Positions 1 through 7,164 of a stretch of DNA of 17,819 nt are shown here, piece after piece. The stretch lies in NCBI GenBank assembly GCA_049325055.1, contig JBMOPB010000001.1, positions 1 through 17,819 on the forward strand, in the 5' to 3' direction. Within the stretch, counting starts at the first letter, position 1. Each line of letters opens with the position of its first letter. The notes under the pieces were generated by a model. The model was not told the origin of the DNA, did no database searches, and saw only the letters and a list, made by a program, of their open reading frames with translations. A program made the position numbers and the translations under genes. Source of the DNA: BRHc4a sp049325055. GTDB lineage: Bacteria > Bacillota > Desulfotomaculia > Desulfotomaculales > Desulfocucumaceae.

Positions 1-12
1 CTGCGGCGTTGT

Positions 13-207
13 TTACAAAGGCCTCCTGATCGCTTTTCGCAGGGCCCGCTTGGTAAAGACCCGCACCATATCCCTCCGGTATTCTTCTGAACCCCGGATA
101 TCTGAGATGGGCTTGCTTTCGGCGGCGGCGCATTTGCCCACTTCCTCAAGGAGCGCTTCAGTAACAGCCCTGCCTTTGATGGTTTCCTCGGCTTTTAAGG
201 CCCGCAT
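13..207 (-). pseudogene. C-terminal remnant of FAD-binding subunit of a molybdopterin dehydrogenase (CoxM/HcrB-like)
   Basis: The 64 residues match the C-terminal domain of CoxM-type FAD subunits (CO dehydrogenase medium chain, xanthine dehydrogenase FAD chain, 4-hydroxybenzoyl-CoA reductase beta). The signature is AAAESKPISDIRGSEEYRRD, followed by the basic end MVRVFTKRALRKA. A full family member is about 280-300 residues, so the FAD-binding N-terminal part is missing. Upstream, the frame stays open only to a stop at 250-252, and that stretch consists of a GCTGACAGCT direct repeat rather than family sequence. I therefore call it a 5'-truncated remnant, not a short gene. In this aromatic context a hydroxybenzoyl-CoA reductase origin is tempting, but the fragment cannot distinguish it from other family members. 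An AGGAGG near 19-24 on the minus strand suggests another gene starts just beyond the window edge. Confidence 0.7.
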
Positions 208-208
208 A

Positions 209-232
209 GCTGACAGCTGATTGCTGACAGCT
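209..232. repeat. Direct repeat GCTGACAGCT x2
   Basis: Two exact copies of the 10-mer GCTGACAGCT lie at 209-218 and 223-232, separated by GATT. They sit exactly where family similarity of the CoxM-like remnant ends, so they mark a rearrangement point. Short CAGCT/GACAGCT tracts like this occur as dispersed low-complexity repeats in some Firmicutes; that comparison is from general knowledge. Confidence 0.55.
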
Positions 233-260
233 ATTTTCAGGGTTAACCTTTAGCGGTGAT

Positions 261-650
261 TTAGCTGGCGATTGTTTCCAGGCTTTTTCCTTTTGTTTCA
301 AGTCTGAAGAAATACATTATAATCACACAGATTACCGCGGGAGCAGCAAACATGGCTAGAGTACCGGTAAAACCAAAACCGATTTGCTGAACAAAACCCG
401 CAAGGATAGGACCACTCATTCCACCAAGACGGCCGAATGCCTGAGTAAAAGCAACACCGGTATTGCGATATTCAGTCCGGTAAGACTCTGCCAGCAACGG
501 CTGCACTCCAGTCAGGGCGAAGTTCGAGAAGAAGCCAACCAATATTGAAAAAACAATTAATTGGAATTGGTTTGCGGAATATCCAAGCAGGATTACCATT
601 ACGCCCAATATAGCGAGAAGATTAAATTTATTCAATGCATTTGAAGGTAT
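261..650 (-). pseudogene. C-terminal remnant of an MFS transporter
   Basis: About 124 residues form four hydrophobic segments, approximately LLAILGVMVILLGYSA, LIVFSILVGFFSNFAL, ISGP-type helix GPILAGFVQQIGFGF, and FAAPAVICVIIMYFF. They end in the typical MFS tail RLETKGKSLETIA. This matches roughly the last third of a 12-TM major facilitator. The loop ESYRTEYRNTGVAFTQAFGR resembles the aromatic acid:H+ symporter or metabolite:H+ symporter families (inference). The frame opens just after a TGA near 657 and the only usable start is TTG at 635, which lacks a good ribosome binding site. The first seven or eight helices are absent, so it is almost certainly a nonfunctional 5'-truncated gene. It may be the remains of an aromatic acid uptake system once linked to the catabolic cluster. 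Confidence 0.7.
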
Positions 651-766
651 TGATTGTCAGGTGGCCTTCATTTTTGACTAAATAAAATTATCCAACCCAT
701 TGGAATTATTAGAGCGGCGTAAGAAAATCATACACTGTAAGTTTATAAGACACATAAAAATAAGAA

Positions 767-785
767 AAAGCCCTGAATGGGCTTT
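767..785 (-). terminator. Rho-independent terminator after cysteine synthase
   Basis: The arms AAAGCCC (767-773) and GGGCTTT (779-785) form a perfect 7-bp stem with a 5-nt loop. On the minus strand it is followed by a T-rich tract (TTCTTATTTTTA). It lies 25 nt beyond the stop codon of the cysM-like gene. Confidence 0.8.
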
Positions 786-809
786 CTATATCAAGAATTA
801 TCTAATACC

Positions 810-1691
810 TTATTCAAAAAGTTCCGTACTGAAATACTTGTCTCCCCGGTCGGGGAATATGACGACTATATTTCCGGAGCCTGCTATATCACTGTACCGG
901 ATTGCACCCCAGAGGGCGGCCCCGCAGGAAATGCCCACGGAGAGCCCTTCCCTTACAAACAGCTCCCTGGCCAGCCTGAACGCCTCATCATCCGGAACGT
1001 CCAGCTTGTAGTCAATTATGGAGTCGTCATATATAGGCGGCTTATAGGCCTGCATATTCCTCAGCCCCTGTATCCTGGACTGGGGCCCCGGCTCCACTCC
1101 CACAATGTGTATTCCCGGGCTGTATTCCTTTAGCCGCTTCCCGGCCCCGGTAAGTGTACCTCCTGTGCCGACGCCTGCGACAAAGGCGGTGACGTCCGGA
1201 ACGTCTTCTATAATCTCCTTTCCGGTGGTCTCATAATGGGCGCGGGGATTGGCCGGGTTGGAGAACTGGTCCGGCATGAAATACCTTTCATCCTCATCTA
1301 TCATTCTTCGCGCCACCTCTATGGCGCCATTGGTGCCTTTCGCCCCGTCCGTGAGTATCACTTCGGCCCCGTGGGCCCTTAACAGCTTTATTCTTTCAAC
1401 GCTGGCGTTTTCCGGCATTACCGCCACGAAACTGTATCCTTTCATTGCTGATATCATGGCCAGGGCAATACCGGTATTTCCGCTGGTGGCCTCCAGGATA
1501 ACTTTTCCTTCGGTTAGCCTGCCTTCTTTTTCAGCAGATTCTATAAGGTATTTGGCGGTCCTGTCCTTTACCGATCCCCCGGGATTGGTCCCCTCGAGCT
1601 TGGCATATATTTTAACGCCGGGCCTCCCGTAGGTTTTCAGTTCGGTCACCGGCGTGCTGCCTATGCTGTCAATAACATTTCTGAATAGCAT
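810..1691 (-). CDS. cysM: Cysteine synthase (CysM/CysK family, PLP-dependent)
   Basis: This is a pyridoxal-phosphate enzyme of the fold-type II O-acetylserine sulfhydrylase family. It condenses O-acetylserine (or a related activated serine) with sulfide or thiosulfate to make cysteine in the cytoplasm. Visible motifs are the Schiff-base lysine in GGSVKDR (Lys42), the substrate loop TSGNTG (69-74), the phosphate-binding GVGTGGT (173-179) and GISCGAA near the C-terminus. The length of 293 residues is normal and favours the shorter CysM type. The ATG at 1691 is preceded by AAGAGG at suitable distance. It is monocistronic, with its own terminator at 767-785, and is flanked by decayed genes, so it is not functionally tied to the aromatic cluster. 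A cysteine supply for iron-sulfur proteins is a general link only. A CysK assignment or a cystathionine-beta-synthase-like role cannot be excluded. Confidence 0.88.
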   Translation of the reverse strand: MLFRNVIDSIGSTPVTELKTYGRPGVKIYAKLEGTNPGGSVKDRTAKYLIESAEKEGRLTEGKVILEATSGNTGIALAMISAMKGYSFVAVMPENASVERIKLLRAHGAEVILTDGAKGTNGAIEVARRMIDEDERYFMPDQFSNPANPRAHYETTGKEIIEDVPDVTAFVAGVGTGGTLTGAGKRLKEYSPGIHIVGVEPGPQSRIQGLRNMQAYKPPIYDDSIIDYKLDVPDDEAFRLARELFVREGLSVGISCGAALWGAIRYSDIAGSGNIVVIFPDRGDKYFSTELFE

Positions 1692-1822
1692 TTTTAAAAA
1701 CCTCTTCTTAGCAAAATTATTTCTGTCGATATAAAAACTGTTATTTCCTTAAATATTTATGACAGCGGCCGGCTAAAATCCTCTTTATATTAAAATTTAT
1801 TGTTTTAAAGGGGAAAAAAGAC

Positions 1823-1846
1823 GGGGAACCCTGATAACGGTTCCCC
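1823..1846 (-). terminator. Terminator of the aromatic degradation operon
   Basis: GGGGAACC (1823-1830) and GGTTCCCC (1839-1846) form a perfect 8-bp stem around an 8-nt loop. On the minus strand it is followed by GTCTTTTTTCCCC. It lies about 45 nt downstream of the had stop codon and closes the cluster. Confidence 0.85.
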
Positions 1847-1890
1847 TGTGCTTTATAATAATTATCTTTAATTCATTTATCTTTATAAAT

Positions 1891-2958
1891 TTAGAAGTCG
1901 GGGGTCAGAACCACCCTCTTTATAAGCTTGCCCTCATGAGACAGCTTGAAAACCTCCTCTATCTGGCTCATGGGTCGAACCTCAACAAAGGGCTCAACCT
2001 TGATGCGGCCGTCCAGCACCATGCTTAGGACTTCGGGATAATACTTTGGCAGGCATCCCCATGTGCCGATAATTTCGGCATCGAATGCCATAAGCCTTGA
2101 AAGCATGTACTCAACCTTGCTGGTGCCAAACCCAACCACAAGCATCTTGCCCACGAAACCTAACAGCTCCAGGCAGATTTCCTGGCCCATTTTGGACCCG
2201 GTGCATTCAAACAGCTTCCAGCCGAAGGACGGCAGCTTGTTTTCCTTGCAGTAGGCCCTGAATTCCTCCCTGACATCCTTAACGCTCTTGTCCTTTGTGC
2301 TTATAGCCTTGGTGGCGCCGAATTGCAGCGACCTGTCCAGTTTGTCCTGGTTACGGGCGATTGCCACCACCGCCCTGGCCCCCATAACCGAGGCTATCTG
2401 TGTCATATATACTCCAATGCCGCCTGTAGCCCCGGTGATTACCACCAGGTCCCCTTCCCCGATGTCTGCCCTTTTGGCAGCCTGGTACGGTGAGGTGATG
2501 GCGTCGGCAACCACGGCAAGTTGCTCCAGCGGCATGCCTTTCCTGTCCTCCACCACACACAGGTCAGCGGCGGGAACCGGTATGTAATTTGAAAAGCCCC
2601 CGTAAATCCCAAGGCTGTTTCCCGGCATGGCCTGTTTAAGGCAGCGGTTGCCCCGCCCCGAGGCGCAGATTGCACAGTCATTACAGGGCATAACGGCAGG
2701 AACGATTACTTCCTTGCCTGTCAGGTCATCACTGCCTGCAACCACCCTGCCTGCAATCTCGTGTCCCAGTGTGAGGGGAGGCTTTGTAACGGTGGGGACA
2801 CCGTCAAAGAAATATCCAATGTCGGTATGGCACACACCGCAGCCCGCCACCTCCACCAAGGCTTCCCCCGGCCTTAATTCCGGCACGTCTATGCTGACCC
2901 TGGCAAGCTTTCCGGGCTCAACCATCTGCCATGTTTCTATTTTAGAAGGTATTCCCAT
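1891..2958 (-). CDS. had: 6-hydroxycyclohex-1-ene-1-carbonyl-CoA dehydrogenase
   Basis: This is a zinc-dependent medium-chain alcohol dehydrogenase. It oxidises 6-hydroxycyclohex-1-ene-1-carbonyl-CoA to the 6-oxo compound with NAD+, the second step after benzoyl-CoA reduction. Numbered from Met at 2958, it has the catalytic zinc motif GCGVCHTD (39-46), GHEIAGRV, the structural zinc cysteines of PCNDCAICASGRGNRC, and the nucleotide-binding ITGATGGIGVY. The length of 355 residues fits the family (Had/BamQ). An ATG at 2973 directly abuts the dch stop, but the sequence GGAGGTG that begins inside that codon is an ideal ribosome binding site 6 nt before the ATG at 2958, which I take as the true start. 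It is the last gene of the operon. Placement next to dch and oah makes the substrate assignment strong compared with generic alcohol dehydrogenases. Confidence 0.9.
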   Translation of the reverse strand: MGIPSKIETWQMVEPGKLARVSIDVPELRPGEALVEVAGCGVCHTDIGYFFDGVPTVTKPPLTLGHEIAGRVVAGSDDLTGKEVIVPAVMPCNDCAICASGRGNRCLKQAMPGNSLGIYGGFSNYIPVPAADLCVVEDRKGMPLEQLAVVADAITSPYQAAKRADIGEGDLVVITGATGGIGVYMTQIASVMGARAVVAIARNQDKLDRSLQFGATKAISTKDKSVKDVREEFRAYCKENKLPSFGWKLFECTGSKMGQEICLELLGFVGKMLVVGFGTSKVEYMLSRLMAFDAEIIGTWGCLPKYYPEVLSMVLDGRIKVEPFVEVRPMSQIEEVFKLSHEGKLIKRVVLTPDF

Positions 2959-2973
2959 GAATCGCACCTCCAT

Positions 2974-3738
2974 TTATTTTCCCTGCCAGACAGGCTGGCG
3001 TTTTTCCATGAAGGCGTTAAGGCCCTCCTTGGCGTCAGCGGTCTTCATCAGCTGATTAAGGTAAATGTCGTCTATAGCCTTGAGCCCTGCTGCAAAGTCT
3101 TTACCCAAACCGGTCCTGGCGGCCTTTTTGGTCAATGACAGCACCACCGGGCTCATTTTAAGGAATTTTTGCAGAAATTCACTTACAACGTCCTCAAAGT
3201 TCTCAAAAGGCAGTACCTTGTTTACCAGGCCAATCTGCTCGGCCCTTTGGGCGCCTATGGTTTCACCGGACAGGAGAAGCTCAAGGGCCCTTGGCCATGA
3301 CATAATTCTGGGCAGCATGTAGCAGGCTATTGGGGGAAACACGCCCACAGCGATCTCCGGCTGCGCAAATTTTGCCTTCTCCGAGGCCACCAGTATGTCG
3401 CAGAAAATGGCCAGTTCGCACCCCCCGCCCAGGGCGGCTCCTTTTACGACTCCCACAATAGGCTTGTCGGTGCCGGACATGGTCATAAAAATGCGGTCAA
3501 AAACCTCTATCATCATGTCAACTTTATCCTCGGTATGGTCGGCCACATCGACGCCGGCGGAAAAGGCCTTACCCTCCGCATCCAGCACTATTATACCGCC
3601 CGGTTCGTTTACAGCCCATTCCAGGGCTGAAACCAGCTCCTGCATCATAGGTATGGTTAAAACGTTAAGGGGAGGACGGTTTAAGGTGACTGTGGCCATC
3701 CCGCCCTCACTTTTCACCTTGATGAACTGGTAACTCAA
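2974..3738 (-). CDS. dch: Cyclohexa-1,5-diene-1-carbonyl-CoA hydratase
   Basis: This is a crotonase-fold hydratase that adds water to cyclohexa-1,5-diene-1-carbonyl-CoA, the product of benzoyl-CoA reductase, giving 6-hydroxycyclohex-1-ene-1-carbonyl-CoA. The 254 residues match the size of Dch/BamR. Seen in the sequence: N-terminal strand TVTLNRPPLNVL, CoA/oxyanion loop AFSAGVDV (59-65), second oxyanion segment GAALGGGCELA (100-110), and QPEIAVGVFPP with the acidic residue Glu128. Start is TTG at 3738 with GGGGG about 8 nt upstream. The stop codon abuts the next gene with no gap, so it is probably translationally coupled to had. General enoyl-CoA hydratases share this fold; the order oah-dch-had makes the specific role very likely. 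Confidence 0.9.
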   Translation of the reverse strand: MSYQFIKVKSEGGMATVTLNRPPLNVLTIPMMQELVSALEWAVNEPGGIIVLDAEGKAFSAGVDVADHTEDKVDMMIEVFDRIFMTMSGTDKPIVGVVKGAALGGGCELAIFCDILVASEKAKFAQPEIAVGVFPPIACYMLPRIMSWPRALELLLSGETIGAQRAEQIGLVNKVLPFENFEDVVSEFLQKFLKMSPVVLSLTKKAARTGLGKDFAAGLKAIDDIYLNQLMKTADAKEGLNAFMEKRQPVWQGK

Positions 3739-3761
3739 TCTTATTCCCCCTTTTGCCGGCA

Positions 3762-3792
3762 GGCGGGAGAAACATTGCTGTGTTCTCCCGCC
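3762..3792. other. Strong intercistronic hairpin between oah and dch
   Basis: GGCGGGAGAA (3762-3771) and TTCTCCCGCC (3783-3792) form a perfect 10-bp GC-rich stem with an 11-nt loop in the 95-nt gap between oah and dch. No T-tract follows on the minus strand, so it is unlikely to be an intrinsic terminator. It could protect or delimit the processed oah transcript. Confidence 0.7.
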
Positions 3793-3833
3793 GCCAAATC
3801 CACCCGGTAGGAAGCCAGATAAAGTTTTAAGCG

Positions 3834-4964
3834 CTATTCTTTGCGCTGGGGAAGCACCTTGTCAACAAACTCCTGGTTAAAGGGCTTCGCCTCTGAGATA
3901 AGCCTGCGGTATTCAATGAAGTCACAAACATCCTTGCCGGTGGCTTTTTTGTTGTTGAAGGCGTTGAAGCCAAGGTAGGCCTCGCTCATCATGTTGGCCG
4001 CCAGCCAGTGCCTGTTGGGCAGCTTGTTCATGTCCCAGAAGAACTTCTTCTTCTGGCGGATGCCGTCGATGGACATCATCAGGCAGTGCGGGAACAGGTT
4101 GGTCAGTGTCCAGATCACCTTGTTGACCTCGCCGTCAAGCAGGGCGAAGTCTGTCTCGCACTCCTTCATCAGGGCCTTGGCATCAGCCGCCGCCTGCCCC
4201 TTGGCAAATTCACCGTAAACTATGGCTCCGTCGTCAATGTACTTGTCTGTTATAATCTGCGGGTTCCTGATGAATTTTCCGTCCTTCTTCAACACAGGCA
4301 CAGCCTTGGAGATCAGTCCCAGCCGCTCCATCTTGTAAGCGCTCCAGGTCTCGCAGGAAATGCAGTTCCACATGGCGTTTTCCATGCCCAGGTACCAGAA
4401 GATGTAGTCGGTAGATCCGCCTACCGGAGCCGACCCGTGCCTTGGTCCGGCCTGGCCGAATATGGCAAGGTCGGAGGAAATGGAGATGTCGCAGGCCATT
4501 CCTATTTCCTGGCCACCGGCCACCCTCATGCCGTTGACGCGGCAGATTACCGGCTTCTTGGCCATATATATGGCGTCAACCATGCCGTTGAAAAGGTCCA
4601 TGTACAGCGCGTACTCACTGGGGTTCCCACTGTAGTATTCGGCGTACTCCTTGGTGTTGCCTCCTGTGCAGAAGGCCTTGTCCCCGACGCCGGTAAACAC
4701 GATGGCCACCACCGACCTGTCCATGGAGGCCCTATGGAAGCCGGAGATAACTCCCTTGACCATCTCGGTGGTATAGGAATTATACTGGGCCGGGTTGTTG
4801 AGGACCACCCAGGCGGAGTATAGTCCGTCCACCGGGTTTCCGGCCGGGTCAAGAACCGGCTTTTTTTCGTAAATTACGCACGGGGCCTCTTTTCCAAAAT
4901 GCTCCTCGGTGAAAAGATCGTGGTCCTTAATGTCTGTTTGACGCGGCCACTTGAAATAATCCAT
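3834..4964 (-). CDS. oah: 6-oxocyclohex-1-ene-1-carbonyl-CoA hydrolase
   Basis: This is the ring-opening hydrolase (Oah/BamA), a crotonase-superfamily enzyme. It adds two waters to 6-oxocyclohex-1-ene-1-carbonyl-CoA and yields 3-hydroxypimelyl-CoA. It is the established marker protein of anaerobic benzoyl-CoA degradation. The 376 residues are the normal length. Characteristic blocks are AFCTGGNTKEYAEYYSGNP (97-115), KKPVICRVNGMRVAGGQEIG (136-155), and ISSDLAIFGQAGPRHGSAP followed by VGGST (162-185). These long blocks are specific to this enzyme rather than ordinary enoyl-CoA hydratases. The ATG at 4964 has AGGGGG about 7 nt upstream. It precedes dch and had in the same direction. A 160-nt gap separates it from the thiolase upstream, so an internal promoter is possible, although I see no clear consensus there. 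Confidence 0.95.
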   Translation of the reverse strand: MDYFKWPRQTDIKDHDLFTEEHFGKEAPCVIYEKKPVLDPAGNPVDGLYSAWVVLNNPAQYNSYTTEMVKGVISGFHRASMDRSVVAIVFTGVGDKAFCTGGNTKEYAEYYSGNPSEYALYMDLFNGMVDAIYMAKKPVICRVNGMRVAGGQEIGMACDISISSDLAIFGQAGPRHGSAPVGGSTDYIFWYLGMENAMWNCISCETWSAYKMERLGLISKAVPVLKKDGKFIRNPQIITDKYIDDGAIVYGEFAKGQAAADAKALMKECETDFALLDGEVNKVIWTLTNLFPHCLMMSIDGIRQKKKFFWDMNKLPNRHWLAANMMSEAYLGFNAFNNKKATGKDVCDFIEYRRLISEAKPFNQEFVDKVLPQRKE

Positions 4965-5123
4965 AATTCTTCCCCCTTGATTAATGATTTAATAAAAATC
5001 TTTTTTGGCCAATCAATAATAAAACTCTTTTCATCTGACTGACCCCCAATCCAATCATAACCGGGCAAGGGGGCCGGAGTTTGCCGCCTCCTTTCACTTT
5101 CTTTTCATTACATTATTCAAATC

Positions 5124-6317
5124 TCATACTTTTTCCAGGATCACCGCCATCCCCTGTCCTCCACCTATACAAAGAGTTGCCAGCCCGTACCGCTCACCGC
5201 TGTCCATCATTCCGTACAACAGTTTGGTCAGCAGCACTGCCCCAGTGGCTCCAATGGGGTGGCCCAGGGCTATTGCCCCGCCGTTGGGGTTTATCCTGTC
5301 CTCGCTCAGGCCCAATTGCCTTATTGAAGCCAGAACCTGAGACGCAAAGGCCTCGTTCAGCTCTATAAAACCGATATCATCAATTGACAGCCCGGCCCTC
5401 TCAAGTGCCTTGCGGGTTGCAGGCACAGGCCCGATGCCCATTATTCTCGGAGATACTCCAACCGATGACCAGGAAACCACCCTGGCCAGGGGCTTTACGC
5501 CCAGCTCCCTCGCCTTAGCCGCCGATGCCAGCAGAAGCGCCCCGGCCGCGTCGTTAAAGCCGCAGCTGTTTCCAGCTGTAACAGATCCGCCTTCTATAAA
5601 TGATGGAGGTAGTGAAGCCAGCTTTTCAATGGTGGTTGCCCTTGGATGCTCGTCGGTGTCGAAATCCACCTTGACTTTCCCTGCCTTAACACCCACCGGC
5701 ATTATCTGGCTCTTGAACTTTCCCCCGGAAATAGCCTTGGCCGCCCTCTGCTGGCTTAAAAGGGCAAACCTGTCCTGATCTTCCCGTGACACGTTAAACT
5801 CCCTGGCTACATTCTCCGCGGTCAGCCCCATTGGGAGGTTGCCATACATTTCAGGCGGCTGTGCCCCGGGACCTGCCTCGGTAAGGGAGTCGACAAGCAC
5901 CCCGTTCCCGTTTCCATAGCCGTAGCGGGCGTTTTTCAGGTAAAAGGGCGCCCTGCTCAGCACCTCGGTACCGCCGGCAAGTACCACATCAGAATTGCCG
6001 GTTATTATTTCCTGGCAGCCGTTTACGAATGACTGCACACTGGAAGCGCACTGGCGATGAACCGTATACGCCGGCACCTCTTCCGGGATACCCGCCTTTA
6101 GGGTAATAACCCTTGCTATATTTGATGCCTCGGTAGTCTGCCTCGAGTGTCCGAAAATAACTTCCCCAACCTGGGAAGCCGGAATACCGGCCCTTTTAAT
6201 CGCCTCAGCGGCCACCATCGCCCCCAGATTCTGCGGCGGTATGTCTTTCAGCGATCCTCCCAGGCGGCCCACCGCAGTCCTAACTGCACTTAAAATTACC
6301 ACATCTTTGTCGTTCAA
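5124..6317 (-). CDS. Acetyl-CoA acyltransferase (thiolase)
   Basis: This is a degradative thiolase of 397 residues. In this setting it probably cleaves 3-oxopimelyl-CoA with CoA to glutaryl-CoA and acetyl-CoA. Catalytic residues are visible: nucleophilic Cys90 in VHRQCASSVQSF, His353 in GGAIALGHPIGATGA, and Cys383 in LCIGGGQGM. The N-terminal DVVILSAVRTAVGRLGGSL is typical of acetyl-CoA acetyltransferases. Start is TTG at 6317, preceded by AGGGGGG. The SDR gene ends 15 nt upstream, so the two are co-transcribed and act in sequence. Sequence alone does not settle chain-length or dicarboxyl specificity, and acetoacetyl-CoA thiolase remains an alternative; the pathway position is the argument. 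Confidence 0.88.
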   Translation of the reverse strand: MNDKDVVILSAVRTAVGRLGGSLKDIPPQNLGAMVAAEAIKRAGIPASQVGEVIFGHSRQTTEASNIARVITLKAGIPEEVPAYTVHRQCASSVQSFVNGCQEIITGNSDVVLAGGTEVLSRAPFYLKNARYGYGNGNGVLVDSLTEAGPGAQPPEMYGNLPMGLTAENVAREFNVSREDQDRFALLSQQRAAKAISGGKFKSQIMPVGVKAGKVKVDFDTDEHPRATTIEKLASLPPSFIEGGSVTAGNSCGFNDAAGALLLASAAKARELGVKPLARVVSWSSVGVSPRIMGIGPVPATRKALERAGLSIDDIGFIELNEAFASQVLASIRQLGLSEDRINPNGGAIALGHPIGATGAVLLTKLLYGMMDSGERYGLATLCIGGGQGMAVILEKV

Positions 6318-6332
6318 CCGATTTCCCCCCTG

Positions 6333-7079
6333 CTAAAGCATCACCATTCCGCCATCTATACACAATGTCTGCCCCGTGATGTAACGGGCCCCGTCTGAAG
6401 CCAAAAATATTACAGCGGGGCAAATCTCTTCAGGCTTTGCAAAGCGTCCCATGGGAATGCGCTCAAGGTACTTGTCTTTAAACCTTGGATCGGTGGCGAT
6501 AGTTTTTGTCATCTCGGTTTCAGCCATGGGAGCCACTGTGTTTACCGTGATACCGTACCTGGCCAGCTCCTTGGCGGCGGATTTTGTTAGGGCGTACACC
6601 CCGCCCTTTGCGGCGGTGTAGTTTACCTGGCCGATTGTGCCCAGAAGTCCGGCTGAAGAAGTGACATTTATAATTGCTCCCGACTTTTGATCCATCATCG
6701 GTTTTGCCACCGCCTGCATGCAGTTAAAGGTGCCCTTCAGGTTGACGTTTATAACCTGGTCCCACTGTTCCTCGGATAACTTCCAGATCATTCCGGGCTT
6801 GCTAATCCCGGCGTTGTTGAAAAGAATGTCCACTCTTCCAAAGGCCTCCATCGTGCGGTCCACCATCTGCTGAACCTGTTCCCTGCTGGCCACGTCCACC
6901 TGCATTACCAAAGCCCTCCGGCCGGTAGACAGCACATCTTTGACCACCTGGTCGTTTTCGCTTATGCTTCGGCTCACCAGCATAATGTCTGCGCCTTCCT
7001 TCGCCATGGCCAGGGCCACCGCCTCCCCGATTCCCTGCCTGGCCCCGGTGATTATCGCTACTTTTCCCTGGAGTATCAA
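6333..7079 (-). CDS. Short-chain dehydrogenase, probable 3-hydroxyacyl-CoA dehydrogenase (FabG-like)
   Basis: A classical SDR of 248 residues. It has the nucleotide-binding TGARQGIG (11-18), NNAG (88-91), and the catalytic triad Ser141, Tyr154, Lys158 in the segment NVTSSAG to NYTAAKGG. The ending ASDGARYITGQTLCIDGGMV is FabG-like. By homology it would be called 3-oxoacyl-ACP reductase. Its place directly before a thiolase and the ring-opening hydrolase suggests it oxidises 3-hydroxypimelyl-CoA to 3-oxopimelyl-CoA (inference). Start is TTG at 7079 with AAAGGA about 9 nt upstream. The gap upstream contains a TTGACA hexamer and an imperfect palindrome, so the downstream half of the cluster may have its own promoter. 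Confidence 0.82.
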   Translation of the reverse strand: MILQGKVAIITGARQGIGEAVALAMAKEGADIMLVSRSISENDQVVKDVLSTGRRALVMQVDVASREQVQQMVDRTMEAFGRVDILFNNAGISKPGMIWKLSEEQWDQVINVNLKGTFNCMQAVAKPMMDQKSGAIINVTSSAGLLGTIGQVNYTAAKGGVYALTKSAAKELARYGITVNTVAPMAETEMTKTIATDPRFKDKYLERIPMGRFAKPEEICPAVIFLASDGARYITGQTLCIDGGMVML

Positions 7080-7123
7080 TTGGGCAGCATCCTTTCACAA
7101 AAAATTTTGAAAAAGTTAGATCT

Positions 7124-7164
7124 GTTTAACTATGGTAAAACAATCCGTCCTTTCTTTATGTCAA
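7124..7164 (-). promoter_or_regulatory. Possible promoter/operator before the SDR gene
   Basis: On the minus strand a consensus-like TTGACA lies at 7164-7159. About 17-21 nt downstream is an imperfect palindrome, GTTTTACCATAGTTAAAC (7141-7124), overlapping the expected -10 region. The -10 itself is weak (TACCAT or TTTTAC). This could be a regulated internal promoter for SDR-thiolase-oah-dch-had, but the evidence is only motif similarity. Confidence 0.3.

Noticed and set aside
4008..4823. Long plus-strand open frame (271 codons) opposite oah
   Set aside because: It is antisense to the highly conserved oah gene, shows no family motif and has no ribosome binding site; it is a shadow of the GC-rich codon pattern.
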